Below, one piece after another: positions 7,904-15,288 of a stretch of DNA of 27,766 nt. The notes below the pieces were generated by a model that worked only from the letters and a program-made list of their open reading frames with translations, ran no database searches and was not told the origin of the DNA. The first letter of the stretch is position 1. Each line of letters starts with the position of its first letter. The position numbers and the translations under genes are program-made. Location: contig JAZDPW010000023.1 of assembly GCA_043797305.1 (NCBI GenBank), forward strand, positions 1 to 27,766, given 5' to 3'. The DNA is from CAZGHF01 sp043797305 (GTDB lineage Bacteria; Patescibacteriota; Minisyncoccia; UBA6257; GWB1-50-10).

Positions 7904-8044
7904 ATGAATCCCGTTAGAAGTCCAAGGCACTAAAAATTTCCGTGAAATTTTTATGCGAGGCGCTAGCGAGGATAAACTAAACCAGTTACATTTCAACGCT
8001 ATGACAAGGTTAGATATTAAAAACAGACTTCTAACGGGATGAAT
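7904..8044. mobile_element. MITE-like element A with 13-bp terminal inverted repeats and ATGAAT duplication
   Basis: The core (7910-8038, 129 bp) begins with CCCGTTAGAAGTC and ends with its exact reverse complement. It is flanked on both sides by ATGAAT (7904-7909 and 8039-8044), as expected for a 6-bp target site duplication. The inverted repeat together with two more bases makes a 15-bp perfect stem. Inside are an AT-rich hairpin (AAAAATTT / AAATTTTT, about 7931-7951) and a second short pairing (TAGCG with CGCTA). It encodes no transposase, so movement would depend on an enzyme elsewhere. A second copy lies at 16619-16760. The right-hand ATGAAT supplies the start codon of the gene at 8039; the left-hand ATG opens a 9-codon frame. 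Confidence 0.78.
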
Positions 8045-8431
8045 CTGGAGAAAACTGTAGAGAAAGCAAGAGGAGGGTTGAGAAAAATCCAGCGGTTCGA
8101 CGAAAAAAAGAAAAAACGCTATCTTGTGGTATTGTCATTCCTCGCTATGATAGTTGTCGTGGGTCTGTGGTTTTCTTATCTGCAGGTTACTCTACCCCAC
8201 CCGGCGTCCGTCGAAACCGAAAACATTCCCGCCGAGACGGCGGCGGAAAAAAACGAAAACTCTTTTTTCAGGACCATTGGCCGGGGGGCGAAAAACATTT
8301 TGGATGGTCTGAAGAATCAATTTGCGGAATTCAAAACAAATTTAAGCCAGGTTAAAGAATTTTCGATTGAAGGCGGCGGAACGGATTTTTCCTCCAATGA
8401 TGAACCCGTAAAACCGACACCGTTACCTTAA
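8039..8431 (+). CDS. Hypothetical single-pass membrane protein
   Basis: I do not recognise this 130-residue protein. A basic N-terminus (residues 1-26) precedes one membrane helix (about 27-46, YLVVLSFLAMIVVVGLWFSY), and the rest is polar, proline-ended and probably outside the cell. A helical stretch near 75-105 may be amphipathic. Its start codon is the right-hand target duplication of element A, so the gene now begins immediately at the end of a strong inverted repeat with no Shine-Dalgarno site. It ends 6 bases before gyrA. Confidence 0.7.
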   Translation: MNLEKTVEKARGGLRKIQRFDEKKKKRYLVVLSFLAMIVVVGLWFSYLQVTLPHPASVETENIPAETAAEKNENSFFRTIGRGAKNILDGLKNQFAEFKTNLSQVKEFSIEGGGTDFSSNDEPVKPTPLP

Positions 8432-8437
8432 TTAGTT

Positions 8438-10921
8438 ATGGACAAAGAAAAACCGAAAGAGACATCAAGAATAGAGGACCGGGAAATAACCACCGAACTC
8501 CGGGAGTCTTATCTGGACTACGCGATGTCCGTTATCGTCTCGCGGGCCTTGCCCGACGTCCGCGACGGATTAAAGCCGGTTCAGCGGCGGATTCTTTGGG
8601 CGATGTGGGATTCGGGGCTCTCACCCGGCGCCAAGTTTAAAAAATCGGCAAACGTTGTCGGTGAAGTTTTGGGCAAGTACCACCCTCACGGCGATGCGGC
8701 CGTCTATGACGCCCTCGCCCGAATGGCTCAGGATTTTTCACTGCGCTATCCGTTGATAGACGGGCAAGGTAACTGGGGCTCGATTGACGGCGACGCGCCA
8801 GCGGCGATGCGTTACACCGAAGCCCGGCTTTCCAAAATTTCCGAAGAGCTTTTGAAGGACATCGAAAAAGAAACGGTTGATTGGCAGCCAAATTATGACT
8901 CTTCCCGAAAAGAACCGATGTATCTTCCGGCCAAACTACCCAATCTTCTCATTAACGGAACGGTCGGTATTGCCGTCGGGATGGCTACCTCCGTTCCGCC
9001 CCACAATCTCGGCGAAGTGGTGGAGGCGTTGAAGCACTTGAACGCCAACCCGGACGCGAGTGTCAAAGACCTCATAAAATTCGTTCCCGGGCCGGACTTT
9101 CCGACCGGCGGCGTAATTTACGGCGCCTCTTCCCTTCAGGAAGCCTATTCGACCGGGCGGGGCAGCGTTTCGGTAAGGGCGGTGGCGGAAATCGGGGAGA
9201 AGAAAAACGGTTTTCAGATAGTGATAACCGAAATTCCCTATCAGGTGAACAAATCGACTCTTATCGAAGTTATTGCCAAGCTTTACGAGCTGAAAAGAAT
9301 CGAAGGCATCCGTGACATTCGCGACGAATCGGACCGGGAAGGTTTGAGAATTGTGATTGACCTGAAGAGCGGTTCGTCGCCCCAAAAGGTTTTAAACCAG
9401 CTTTACGAGTACTCCGAACTCCAGAAGAACATTTATTTCAATATGCTCGCCTTGGTAGACGGCATCCAGCCGGAAATCCTTTCTTTGAAAGACATCCTCG
9501 TTCAATATCTGAAGCACCGGAAGATTGTCGTCCGTCGCCGGACCGAATTCGACCTGAAGAAAGCCGAAGAAAGAGCCCATGTCCTCGAGGGTCTCTGCAA
9601 GGCCTTGGACTCCATAGACAAAGTCATCGCCGTAATCAAAAAATCGAAAGACCGGGAAGAAGCCAAGAGCAATTTGATTAAGAGTTTCCGCCTTACCGCC
9701 ATTCAGTCCGACGCCATTTTGGACATGAAGCTCGCCACCTTGGCCGCTCTCGAGCGGAAAAGGATTGAAGACGAGCTCAAGGAGAAAAGAAAGATCATCG
9801 CCGAACTGGCGCTTATTTTGAAAAATCCGAAAAGGATATCGGGGATTATCGACGACGAACTTACGGAGCTGAAGAAAAGTTTCGGCGGAGAGCGCCGGAC
9901 GAAGCTCGTCGCCTCCGGCCTCAAAGAATTCAAGGAAGAAGATTTGATTCCGGAAGAAGACGTGATTATCACCCTAACGAGGAGCAACTACATCAAGCGG
10001 ATGAAGCCGTCGGTTTTCCGGACCCAAGCGCGGGGCGGCAAAGGTCTCATCGGCTTCGAGCTCAAAGAAGAAGACGTCTTGACCAATTTCATTTCGGCCA
10101 GTTCCCACGACAACGTTCTCTTTTTCACCGACCGGGGCAAGGTTTATCAGACCAAAGCCTACGAAATTCCGGTTGGGACGAGAGTGGCTAAGGGCAAATC
10201 AATTCATAATTTCCTCGAAATTCCGACCACCGAGAAAATAACCACTGTTTTGGCTTACAAACCGGAAAAGGACGGCCCCGAAGGGGCCCCGTCGGGGCGC
10301 GGGAAATCAATCGTAATGGCGACCGCTTCCGGTTTCGTCAAGAAAAGCTCCCTTAAGGACTTCGAAAACGTCCGGCGGACCGGCATTATTGCCATAAGAC
10401 TCAAGGCGGACGATTCGCTAAAAGGAGCGGAGCTTTCTTCCGGCAACGACGGCGTGATTTTGGTAACCGCTTTGGGTCAGGCCATCCGTTTCAAGGAAAA
10501 GGAGGTGCGTTTGATGAGCCGGGCGACTTCCGGGGTTCGGGCTATTCGCTTGAAGAAAGGCGACCGGTTAATCGGGCTTGGTATAATAAGGACAGGAAGC
10601 CCCGAACCCGAAGCTCGGAACCAGAGATTGCTGGTAGTAACCGAGAAAGGCTTTGCCAAGCAAACGCCGCTCAAAGATTACAAGCTTCAGAGGAGGGGCG
10701 GTTCGGGGATAAAGACGTCCAAAATCGGCGAGAAAACCGGTCCGGTCATTGCCGCGATAGTTCTCTCCGGCAGCGAGGAAGAAGCGATGGTTTTCTCCTC
10801 GAAGGGCCAGGCCTTAAGAACCGCCATCAAGAACATAAGAACCGCCGGTCGCGGCACTCAGGGGGTAAAAATAATGGCCTTGAAAGGCGGCGACAAACTT
10901 ATCGGAATCGTGTGTTTGTAA
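8438..10921 (+). CDS. gyrA: DNA gyrase subunit A
   Basis: GyrA is the DNA-breaking subunit that introduces negative supercoils together with GyrB. The 827-residue protein has the winged-helix region with KYHPHGDAAVYD (residues 80-91), the active-site tyrosine Tyr126 in AAMRYTEARL, the coiled-coil C-gate and a six-blade C-terminal domain. The GyrA box reads QRRGGSG instead of QRRGGKG, which favours GyrA over ParC. The residue equivalent to E. coli Ser83 is alanine (Ala87), while the Asp87 equivalent (Asp91) is kept. The C-terminal domain contains an in-frame palindromic repeat read as GPEGAPSG (10274-10298). It follows the membrane protein by 6 bases. Confidence 0.97.
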   Translation: MDKEKPKETSRIEDREITTELRESYLDYAMSVIVSRALPDVRDGLKPVQRRILWAMWDSGLSPGAKFKKSANVVGEVLGKYHPHGDAAVYDALARMAQDFSLRYPLIDGQGNWGSIDGDAPAAMRYTEARLSKISEELLKDIEKETVDWQPNYDSSRKEPMYLPAKLPNLLINGTVGIAVGMATSVPPHNLGEVVEALKHLNANPDASVKDLIKFVPGPDFPTGGVIYGASSLQEAYSTGRGSVSVRAVAEIGEKKNGFQIVITEIPYQVNKSTLIEVIAKLYELKRIEGIRDIRDESDREGLRIVIDLKSGSSPQKVLNQLYEYSELQKNIYFNMLALVDGIQPEILSLKDILVQYLKHRKIVVRRRTEFDLKKAEERAHVLEGLCKALDSIDKVIAVIKKSKDREEAKSNLIKSFRLTAIQSDAILDMKLATLAALERKRIEDELKEKRKIIAELALILKNPKRISGIIDDELTELKKSFGGERRTKLVASGLKEFKEEDLIPEEDVIITLTRSNYIKRMKPSVFRTQARGGKGLIGFELKEEDVLTNFISASSHDNVLFFTDRGKVYQTKAYEIPVGTRVAKGKSIHNFLEIPTTEKITTVLAYKPEKDGPEGAPSGRGKSIVMATASGFVKKSSLKDFENVRRTGIIAIRLKADDSLKGAELSSGNDGVILVTALGQAIRFKEKEVRLMSRATSGVRAIRLKKGDRLIGLGIIRTGSPEPEARNQRLLVVTEKGFAKQTPLKDYKLQRRGGSGIKTSKIGEKTGPVIAAIVLSGSEEEAMVFSSKGQALRTAIKNIRTAGRGTQGVKIMALKGGDKLIGIVCL
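10274..10298. repeat. Palindromic GC repeat in gyrA (PEGAPSG repeat, copy 2)
   Basis: GGCCCCGAAGGGGCC followed by CCGTCGGGG forms adjacent hairpins (CCCC-GAA-GGGG and CCCC-GTC-GGGG). The sequence nearly matches 7457-7479 in the MBL gene, and a weaker version lies at 21701-21722. It is read in frame in a loop of the gyrase C-terminal domain. Confidence 0.62.
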
Positions 10922-10940
10922 TCAGAAACCAGAAATTTTT

Positions 10941-12245
10941 ATGAGTTTGACCAAAAATCAGATTGTGATTGTGGGAGTGGCCGGTTTTGTAGTTCTCGCT
11001 CTCATCCTGATTTTCTTCGGCATCATTCCCGGTCTCAAGGACGAAGATCCCCGGGCGAAAGTCGGGGGCACTCTTGAGCTTTGGGGCGTTTTTGACAATG
11101 AAGACGCCTATGTTGCCGCGATAGCTTCTTTTAACTCATCCTACCCCGCCGTTAAGGTAAACTATCGCCGTTTCAACGATGCGGCCGAATACGAGCGAAG
11201 CTTGATTGACGCTCTTGCCGCCGGCAAAGGCCCCGATATTTTTATGATGAGAAACAGGGCTCTGCCGCGGGATGTAAACAAAATCGCCCCGGTCTCGGCT
11301 GCGAAATTTTCAATCTTAGGTCTCCGCAATCTTTTCCCGCAGGTAGTGGAGCAGGACTTTGTTTCATCCGGCGCGATTTACGCCCTGCCCGTTTCGATAG
11401 ACACCCTCGCCCTCTACTACAATCAGGAACATTTCGACGCGGCGGCAATCGCCTCACCCCCTTTAACTTGGGAGGAGTTCAACGGCCTTATTTCCAAACT
11501 CGTTAAAAAGGATAAGGACGGAAAAATAACGAGAGCGGCGGCCGCAATCGGCGGTTCGGCGTCTTCGGTTGAAGACGCCTCCGACATTCTCTCGCTCTTG
11601 ATGCTCCAGACCGGAACGAAAATGGTGGACGATGGATTTGCCCGGGCCGAGTTTGACTCTCCGGAAGGGGGAAGCGCTTTGAAGTTTTATGTTGGGTTTG
11701 CCGACCCGGAATCGGCGGTTTACACCTGGAACGATTCGTTGGGAGAGTCCTTGGATGCTTTTGCCGAAGAGAATGCTTCGATGATGTTCGGGTATGCTTC
11801 GGATTCTGCCCGCCTCGGAGCCAAAAATCCGTTTCTTAACTTTGCGGTAAGCGGCGTGCCTCAGCCGGAAGAAGCCGAGCGGGTGATTACCTACCCCGAA
11901 TATTGGGGCTATGCCGTTTCCCGCCAAAGCCGCCGGCAAAGCTTGGCTTGGGAATTTATTCTGAATTTTGCGACCAATAAGGATAATGCCAAGAGTTTCA
12001 TCGAAAAGACCGACCGCCCGCCGGCCCTTCGAACCCTCATTGACGAGAAAACAAACGACCCGAACTTAAGTGTTTTTGCGAAACAGGCGCTCACCGCCCG
12101 TTCCTGGCTCCAAGCCGACCCGGACGCGATATCCGGCGCTTTTTCCGAAATGATTGAGTCAGTTGTCTCGGGCGGCGAGACGGTTAGCGACGCTCTTGAT
12201 AAAACCGAGCAGGAAGTGACAAACTTAATGGAGAGGAGGCTATAA
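10941..12245 (+). CDS. Extracellular solute-binding protein, membrane-anchored
   Basis: The 434-residue protein has an N-terminal membrane helix (about residues 8-28) and the fold pattern of family 1 ABC-transporter binding proteins: GGTLELWGVF, a PAVKVNYRRF strand, the LAAGKGPDIFMM segment, YALPVSIDTLALYYN, LTWEEFNGLISKL and late YWGYAVS. No lipobox cysteine follows the helix, so it is probably held by an uncleaved anchor. No permease or ATPase genes are adjacent; instead it precedes three VirB2-like genes. It could deliver a ligand to a distant transporter or act as a surface receptor. Both are inference. Its stop overlaps a TATAAT (12241-12246) that could serve the next gene. Confidence 0.85.
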   Translation: MSLTKNQIVIVGVAGFVVLALILIFFGIIPGLKDEDPRAKVGGTLELWGVFDNEDAYVAAIASFNSSYPAVKVNYRRFNDAAEYERSLIDALAAGKGPDIFMMRNRALPRDVNKIAPVSAAKFSILGLRNLFPQVVEQDFVSSGAIYALPVSIDTLALYYNQEHFDAAAIASPPLTWEEFNGLISKLVKKDKDGKITRAAAAIGGSASSVEDASDILSLLMLQTGTKMVDDGFARAEFDSPEGGSALKFYVGFADPESAVYTWNDSLGESLDAFAEENASMMFGYASDSARLGAKNPFLNFAVSGVPQPEEAERVITYPEYWGYAVSRQSRRQSLAWEFILNFATNKDNAKSFIEKTDRPPALRTLIDEKTNDPNLSVFAKQALTARSWLQADPDAISGAFSEMIESVVSGGETVSDALDKTEQEVTNLMERRL

Positions 12246-12264
12246 TAAAAATTTCTAATTTCTA

Positions 12265-12624
12265 ATGGATACATTCCTTGCGCAGGCTATAGATATCTGG
12301 GAAAACACGGGTTCGGGCGGGGCGACCTGCAACGTTGCCGGTCCCTGCACTTTCTGCGACGGCCTCATTGTCGTCTCCAACATTCTCACTCTCCTTTTTC
12401 AGATAGCGATACCTATCGCGGTAGCGGTCGTTGTCTGGGGCGCTCTGAAACTTATGTTTGCCGGAGGCTCCGCGGAGAAGGTAAGCGGCGCCAAAAAGAC
12501 GATGACAAGCGCCATTGTCGGCATCATCATTGTTTTTGCGGTGGTGGTAATTTTAAGAACCCTCTTCCATATTTTGAGCGGCAGCCCCGATTTTCCATGG
12601 GAGAGTATTACCTGCCAGTCTTAA
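12265..12624 (+). CDS. VirB2/TrbC-like two-helix pilin-like protein (1 of 3)
   Basis: The 119-residue protein has two membrane helices (about residues 35-67 and 79-105) joined by the short loop MFAGGSAEKVSGAKK. This helix-GG-loop-helix form is that of TrbC/VirB2 pilins and of the pilin-like proteins common in CPR genomes. Unlike the next two it has no obvious signal peptide, but it carries four cysteines (three in residues 22-31 and one near the C-terminus), which may form disulphides outside the cell. TATAAT at 12241-12246 could provide a promoter. The next gene starts 8 bases after its stop. Confidence 0.72.
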   Translation: MDTFLAQAIDIWENTGSGGATCNVAGPCTFCDGLIVVSNILTLLFQIAIPIAVAVVVWGALKLMFAGGSAEKVSGAKKTMTSAIVGIIIVFAVVVILRTLFHILSGSPDFPWESITCQS

Positions 12625-12632
12625 TTGGTATA

Positions 12633-13004
12633 ATGAAAACAATGAAGTTGATCTTACTTTTCTTGATGCTTGGTGCAATAGTTTTTGTTCCTGTTCTTGC
12701 TTTTGCGGATACTCATGGTGATGGCAAAGGAGTAAAATTACCCGACCCGCTAGGCGGCAAGGATTTCATTACCATCTTAAAGCAAGTCGTTAATTTTCTC
12801 ATAGCGGCGGCGATTCCCATTGCCGCTCTTATGATTATCTACGGCGCCTATCAGATTATGTTTGCCGGGGGGGACGTGGAAAAGGTTACAACCGGCAAGC
12901 GCACGATTCTTTACGCCGTAACCGCTCTTGTTATAGTCATTCTTGCCTGGAGCATTATCGCCGTTATTCAGAACATTTTGGGGGTAACCGTTCCAAATCA
13001 GTAA
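12633..13004 (+). CDS. VirB2/TrbC-like pilin-like protein with signal peptide (2 of 3)
   Basis: From ATG 12633 this is a 123-residue protein with a signal peptide (MKLILLFLMLGAIVFVPVLA, likely cut near AFA-DT), followed by two membrane helices separated by MFAGGDVEKVTTGKR. The loop closely matches that of the preceding gene, so these are tandem paralogues. A start at 12597 would overlap the previous gene and spoil the signal peptide; ATG 12642 is an alternative. TATAAT at 12629-12634 lies just before ATG 12642, which would suit a leaderless transcript, but no good -35 is seen. Confidence 0.72.
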   Translation: MKTMKLILLFLMLGAIVFVPVLAFADTHGDGKGVKLPDPLGGKDFITILKQVVNFLIAAAIPIAALMIIYGAYQIMFAGGDVEKVTTGKRTILYAVTALVIVILAWSIIAVIQNILGVTVPNQ

Positions 13005-13053
13005 TTTATGATAAAATAAAAATCAAAAGGTCGGCATTTATTGAAGAAAAAAT

Positions 13054-13416
13054 ATGACATTGAAAAATATAGCGTTTAAAGTGTTGGCGACCTCGCTTCT
13101 TGTTATGCCAATAGTGGTATTCGGTCAGGTGACGGGCGGACCCGAAAGCGGTGGTGATGTTCTTGGTTTAATCCGGACTATTACCAACTGGTTTGCGGCA
13201 GTGTTTTTTGCCATTGCGGTTATCTTCATAATTCTGGCCGCCTTTAGTTATCTCACCGCCGGTGGCGAGGAAGAGAAAGTAAGCTCGGCAAAAAAGAAGC
13301 TCGTTTACGCGGTTGTCGCTATTGTCGTGGCTGCTCTCGCCTTCTTCATCCCGATGATTATTCAGAATGTCTTGGGCGTTGATGTTGTTGAAGAACCGGG
13401 AGTAGGCATTGATTAA
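13054..13416 (+). CDS. VirB2/TrbC-like pilin-like protein with signal peptide (3 of 3)
   Basis: The 120-residue protein has a signal peptide (about residues 1-25), two membrane helices (about 44-66 and 82-104) and the linking loop YLTAGGEEEKVSSAKKK, the same layout as the two upstream genes. The C-terminus is acidic, unlike the others. It ends the plus-strand run and is followed 26 bases later by a strong terminator. TrbC/VirB2 proteins form conjugative pili. In CPR lineages similar proteins are often found without a full conjugation apparatus, and their function is not established. Confidence 0.74.
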   Translation: MTLKNIAFKVLATSLLVMPIVVFGQVTGGPESGGDVLGLIRTITNWFAAVFFAIAVIFIILAAFSYLTAGGEEEKVSSAKKKLVYAVVAIVVAALAFFIPMIIQNVLGVDVVEEPGVGID

Positions 13417-13442
13417 TAATTGGTTTTAAGCCGGTTATAAAA

Positions 13443-13475
13443 ACAAAACCTCCGAAAGGGGGTTTTGTGTTTTTG
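13443..13475 (+). terminator. Rho-independent terminator after the pilin-like genes
   Basis: ACAAAACCTCC pairs with GGGGGTTTTGT over 11 bp (one G-T pair) around a GAAA tetraloop, followed by GTTTTTG. It closes the run that begins at 7311. Confidence 0.85.
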
Positions 13476-13495
13476 TAAGTGTTTTAAAAGTAAGA

Positions 13496-13526
13496 GCGCC
13501 CCGTGCTGTAAAAAGCCACGGGGCGC
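13496..13526 (-). terminator. Terminator for the SPFH gene pair (minus strand)
   Basis: GCGCCCCGTG pairs perfectly with CACGGGGCGC over 10 bp around an 11-base loop. On the minus strand it is followed by TCTTACTTTT, and it lies 33 bases after the end of the gene at 13560-14021. It may also back up the terminator at 13443. Confidence 0.68.
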
Positions 13527-13559
13527 ATCTTTTGCTTGCGGCGGTTAGCCGCTGCAACA

Positions 13560-14021
13560 TTAACTACTTACCTGGATGAGGAGACATCCCTCCCCCCAGG
13601 CGCGGAAAGTGTTGCGTCTTCCGCGTTCCACCATCTTCCCCGGCGCATCCAGGACCTCCAGACCGTCGGAGAACAACATGTGGACCGTACCGGTGGGTCG
13701 AGTCCAGTTGTCGCTGGCTCGGGGGTCGAGGACGACCCATCCGCTTGGTTCGGTGGGGTGTAGCTGAACCACCCACTCTTCGCCCCGTCCAACCCGGAGA
13801 GTGTCTCCCGGGAACTGGTCCCAAGGGATGACGGCGTACTGCTCGGCCCACACTTCGCAGGAGCGGGGAGCGGTTGCGGCCACCGATTTCTCACGGAACC
13901 AGTCATTCTTGCCTAGAAGGTTCGCGACAAGCGTGATGGCAACCGCGATCCCAATGAGTACGAACGCTCCCCAGTTGGAAAGGAGGTTTTTCTTGTCCCC
14001 CTTCTTGTTCGATGAGGACAT
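13560..14021 (-). CDS. Small membrane-anchored protein of unknown function, next to SPFH gene
   Basis: I do not recognise this 153-residue protein. A lysine-rich N-terminus precedes one membrane helix (about residues 17-36), and the rest is a tryptophan-rich, probably beta-structured domain with two cysteines (one near residue 55, one near the C-terminus) that could pair. The start at 14021 is well supported by AAGGAGGT six bases upstream, a full-strength Shine-Dalgarno site unlike most genes here. It begins 3 bases after the SPFH gene ends, so the two are almost certainly cotranscribed and may form a membrane complex. Confidence 0.72.
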   Translation of the reverse strand: MSSSNKKGDKKNLLSNWGAFVLIGIAVAITLVANLLGKNDWFREKSVAATAPRSCEVWAEQYAVIPWDQFPGDTLRVGRGEEWVVQLHPTEPSGWVVLDPRASDNWTRPTGTVHMLFSDGLEVLDAPGKMVERGRRNTFRAWGEGCLLIQVSS

Positions 14022-14024
14022 AGT

Positions 14025-15053
14025 CTACCTCCTTTTTGTGTTCGTGAGACCGGCGATGATTCCGCCGAGGACTCCGGCCCTGCCTTGGACGGAGATGATC
14101 TCCTTTGTGACTTTCGGGTCCATCAGGAGATCGGCTTCATCGACTGCCGTATCAGGCGAGGCGCCGATATCGGGGGCACGGTAAGCCCGAACGACTTCGA
14201 GGCGTTTCTCCGCTGCCCTGTACCGTGCTTCAGCCTGCTTCTCCTCCTCGAGAGCGGCCTGTGTTTCCTCAGTGAAGTCGACGTTGCCGAGATCGAAAAC
14301 CTCGACGTCGATCCCGTAACGTTCTTCCAGGCCGGAGCGGTCGGAACGAGCGTAGCTTTCCCGCTTCATGTAGATGCGGACTTGACGCCAGTGCTTGTCG
14401 TAGAAGTCTACGAGTCTTTCCGCTGACACCTCACGTTCTTTGAACTCGCAGTCGTTCAGTCCACAGAAGGAAGGAGGCAGGTTGTTTGGATGATCTGGAT
14501 TTTCCGGGAAAGGGGGGCGCCAGGATGGATCCGGATCGGCAGCACCAAGAAAGTGTCTGAGGTGAGGTGGCGTGCTCAAGCGCAGGATGGCATTGATGAT
14601 GTCTCCAAGCGCTTGTCGGTGACGGATGAAATGTTCGTGTCCGTACCTTCCGCCAAGACCCCCAAGTCGGGCCTCTACAGACTCGATGACGCCATCAACG
14701 ATGACGTCTTCACTCACCGTCACGAAGACATTGCGGCCCTGGTCCGGGTGGCCATTCTTATGCCATACATCTGGATCAGGACGGTACTGGAAGACGCCGG
14801 CCGCCTTGAGCCGAAAACCGTCGCTCGTGGTAAGGTGGAACCCGATGTCTTTCTTCACCAGCTCCATAGAGACGAGCTCCACGGAACTGATGAGCGGTGC
14901 CACGAAGTGTGGTCCTTCGCGGAGGATGCCTCGCTTACCTCGTACTCGATGTCCCAGCCAGCTCCACACACCGAAGTGGTAGGGCGGGATGATGACGATC
15001 GAGTTGAGGATGAGGATGATGGCTACCGCCGCAGCGGCAATGTAGAACAACAT
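14025..15053 (-). CDS. SPFH/band-7 domain membrane protein
   Basis: The 342-residue protein opens with a membrane helix (about 1-24) followed by a typical band-7 start (VIIPPYHFGVWSWLG...GPHFVAPL), the IGFHLTTSDGFRLKAAGVFQYRPDP strand region, and a late helical segment with TEETQAALEEEKQAEARYRAAEKR, like the coiled-coil of stomatins and HflK/HflC. An extra proline-rich stretch (about residues 175-205) interrupts the domain. SPFH proteins form ring-shaped membrane scaffolds that often hold proteases such as FtsH. FtsH is encoded at 21859 but not adjacent, so a link is only a guess. AAGGAG lies 5 bases before the start. The promoter at 15115-15143 suits it. Confidence 0.78.
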   Translation of the reverse strand: MLFYIAAAAVAIILILNSIVIIPPYHFGVWSWLGHRVRGKRGILREGPHFVAPLISSVELVSMELVKKDIGFHLTTSDGFRLKAAGVFQYRPDPDVWHKNGHPDQGRNVFVTVSEDVIVDGVIESVEARLGGLGGRYGHEHFIRHRQALGDIINAILRLSTPPHLRHFLGAADPDPSWRPPFPENPDHPNNLPPSFCGLNDCEFKEREVSAERLVDFYDKHWRQVRIYMKRESYARSDRSGLEERYGIDVEVFDLGNVDFTEETQAALEEEKQAEARYRAAEKRLEVVRAYRAPDIGASPDTAVDEADLLMDPKVTKEIISVQGRAGVLGGIIAGLTNTKRR

Positions 15054-15114
15054 ACGTACTCCTTGCCCTCTGGGCGTGTAGTGTTCGTTATTCTGTTGTC
15101 GAAATCCAGTCTAT

Positions 15115-15143
15115 AGGATATCATATATTATAGTATTTGTCAA
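15115..15143 (-). promoter_or_regulatory. Promoter for the SPFH gene pair
   Basis: On the minus strand TTGACA (15143-15138) and TATCCT (15120-15115) are 17 bases apart, 61 bases before the SPFH start codon. The -35 box is perfect and the -10 matches four of six positions. Confidence 0.62.
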
Positions 15144-15197
15144 ATCCGAGCTTATTTTATGTAAAAAGCGAACGCCACCGGCTAAAAGTAATTAAAC

Positions 15198-15226
15198 TGG
15201 ACTAAATATAGTTTTTATTCTATAAC
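15198..15226 (+). promoter_or_regulatory. Promoter for the gene at 15289
   Basis: TGGACT (15198-15203) and TATAAC (15221-15226) are separated by 17 bases. It is divergent from the SPFH promoter, in the 235-base spacer 15054-15288, which is otherwise AT-rich and non-coding. Confidence 0.5.
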
Positions 15227-15237
15227 TTATATTAGCA

Positions 15238-15261
15238 ACCGAACACGCTTTTGGGTTCGGT
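15238..15261 (+). promoter_or_regulatory. Leader hairpin before the gene at 15289
   Basis: ACCGAAC pairs with GTTCGGT over 7 bp around a 10-base loop, in the predicted leader between the promoter and the Shine-Dalgarno site. There is no clear T-run. It may stabilise the mRNA 5' end. Confidence 0.4.
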
Positions 15262-15288
15262 CAAAACTCTAGAGTGGAGGATTTGATA

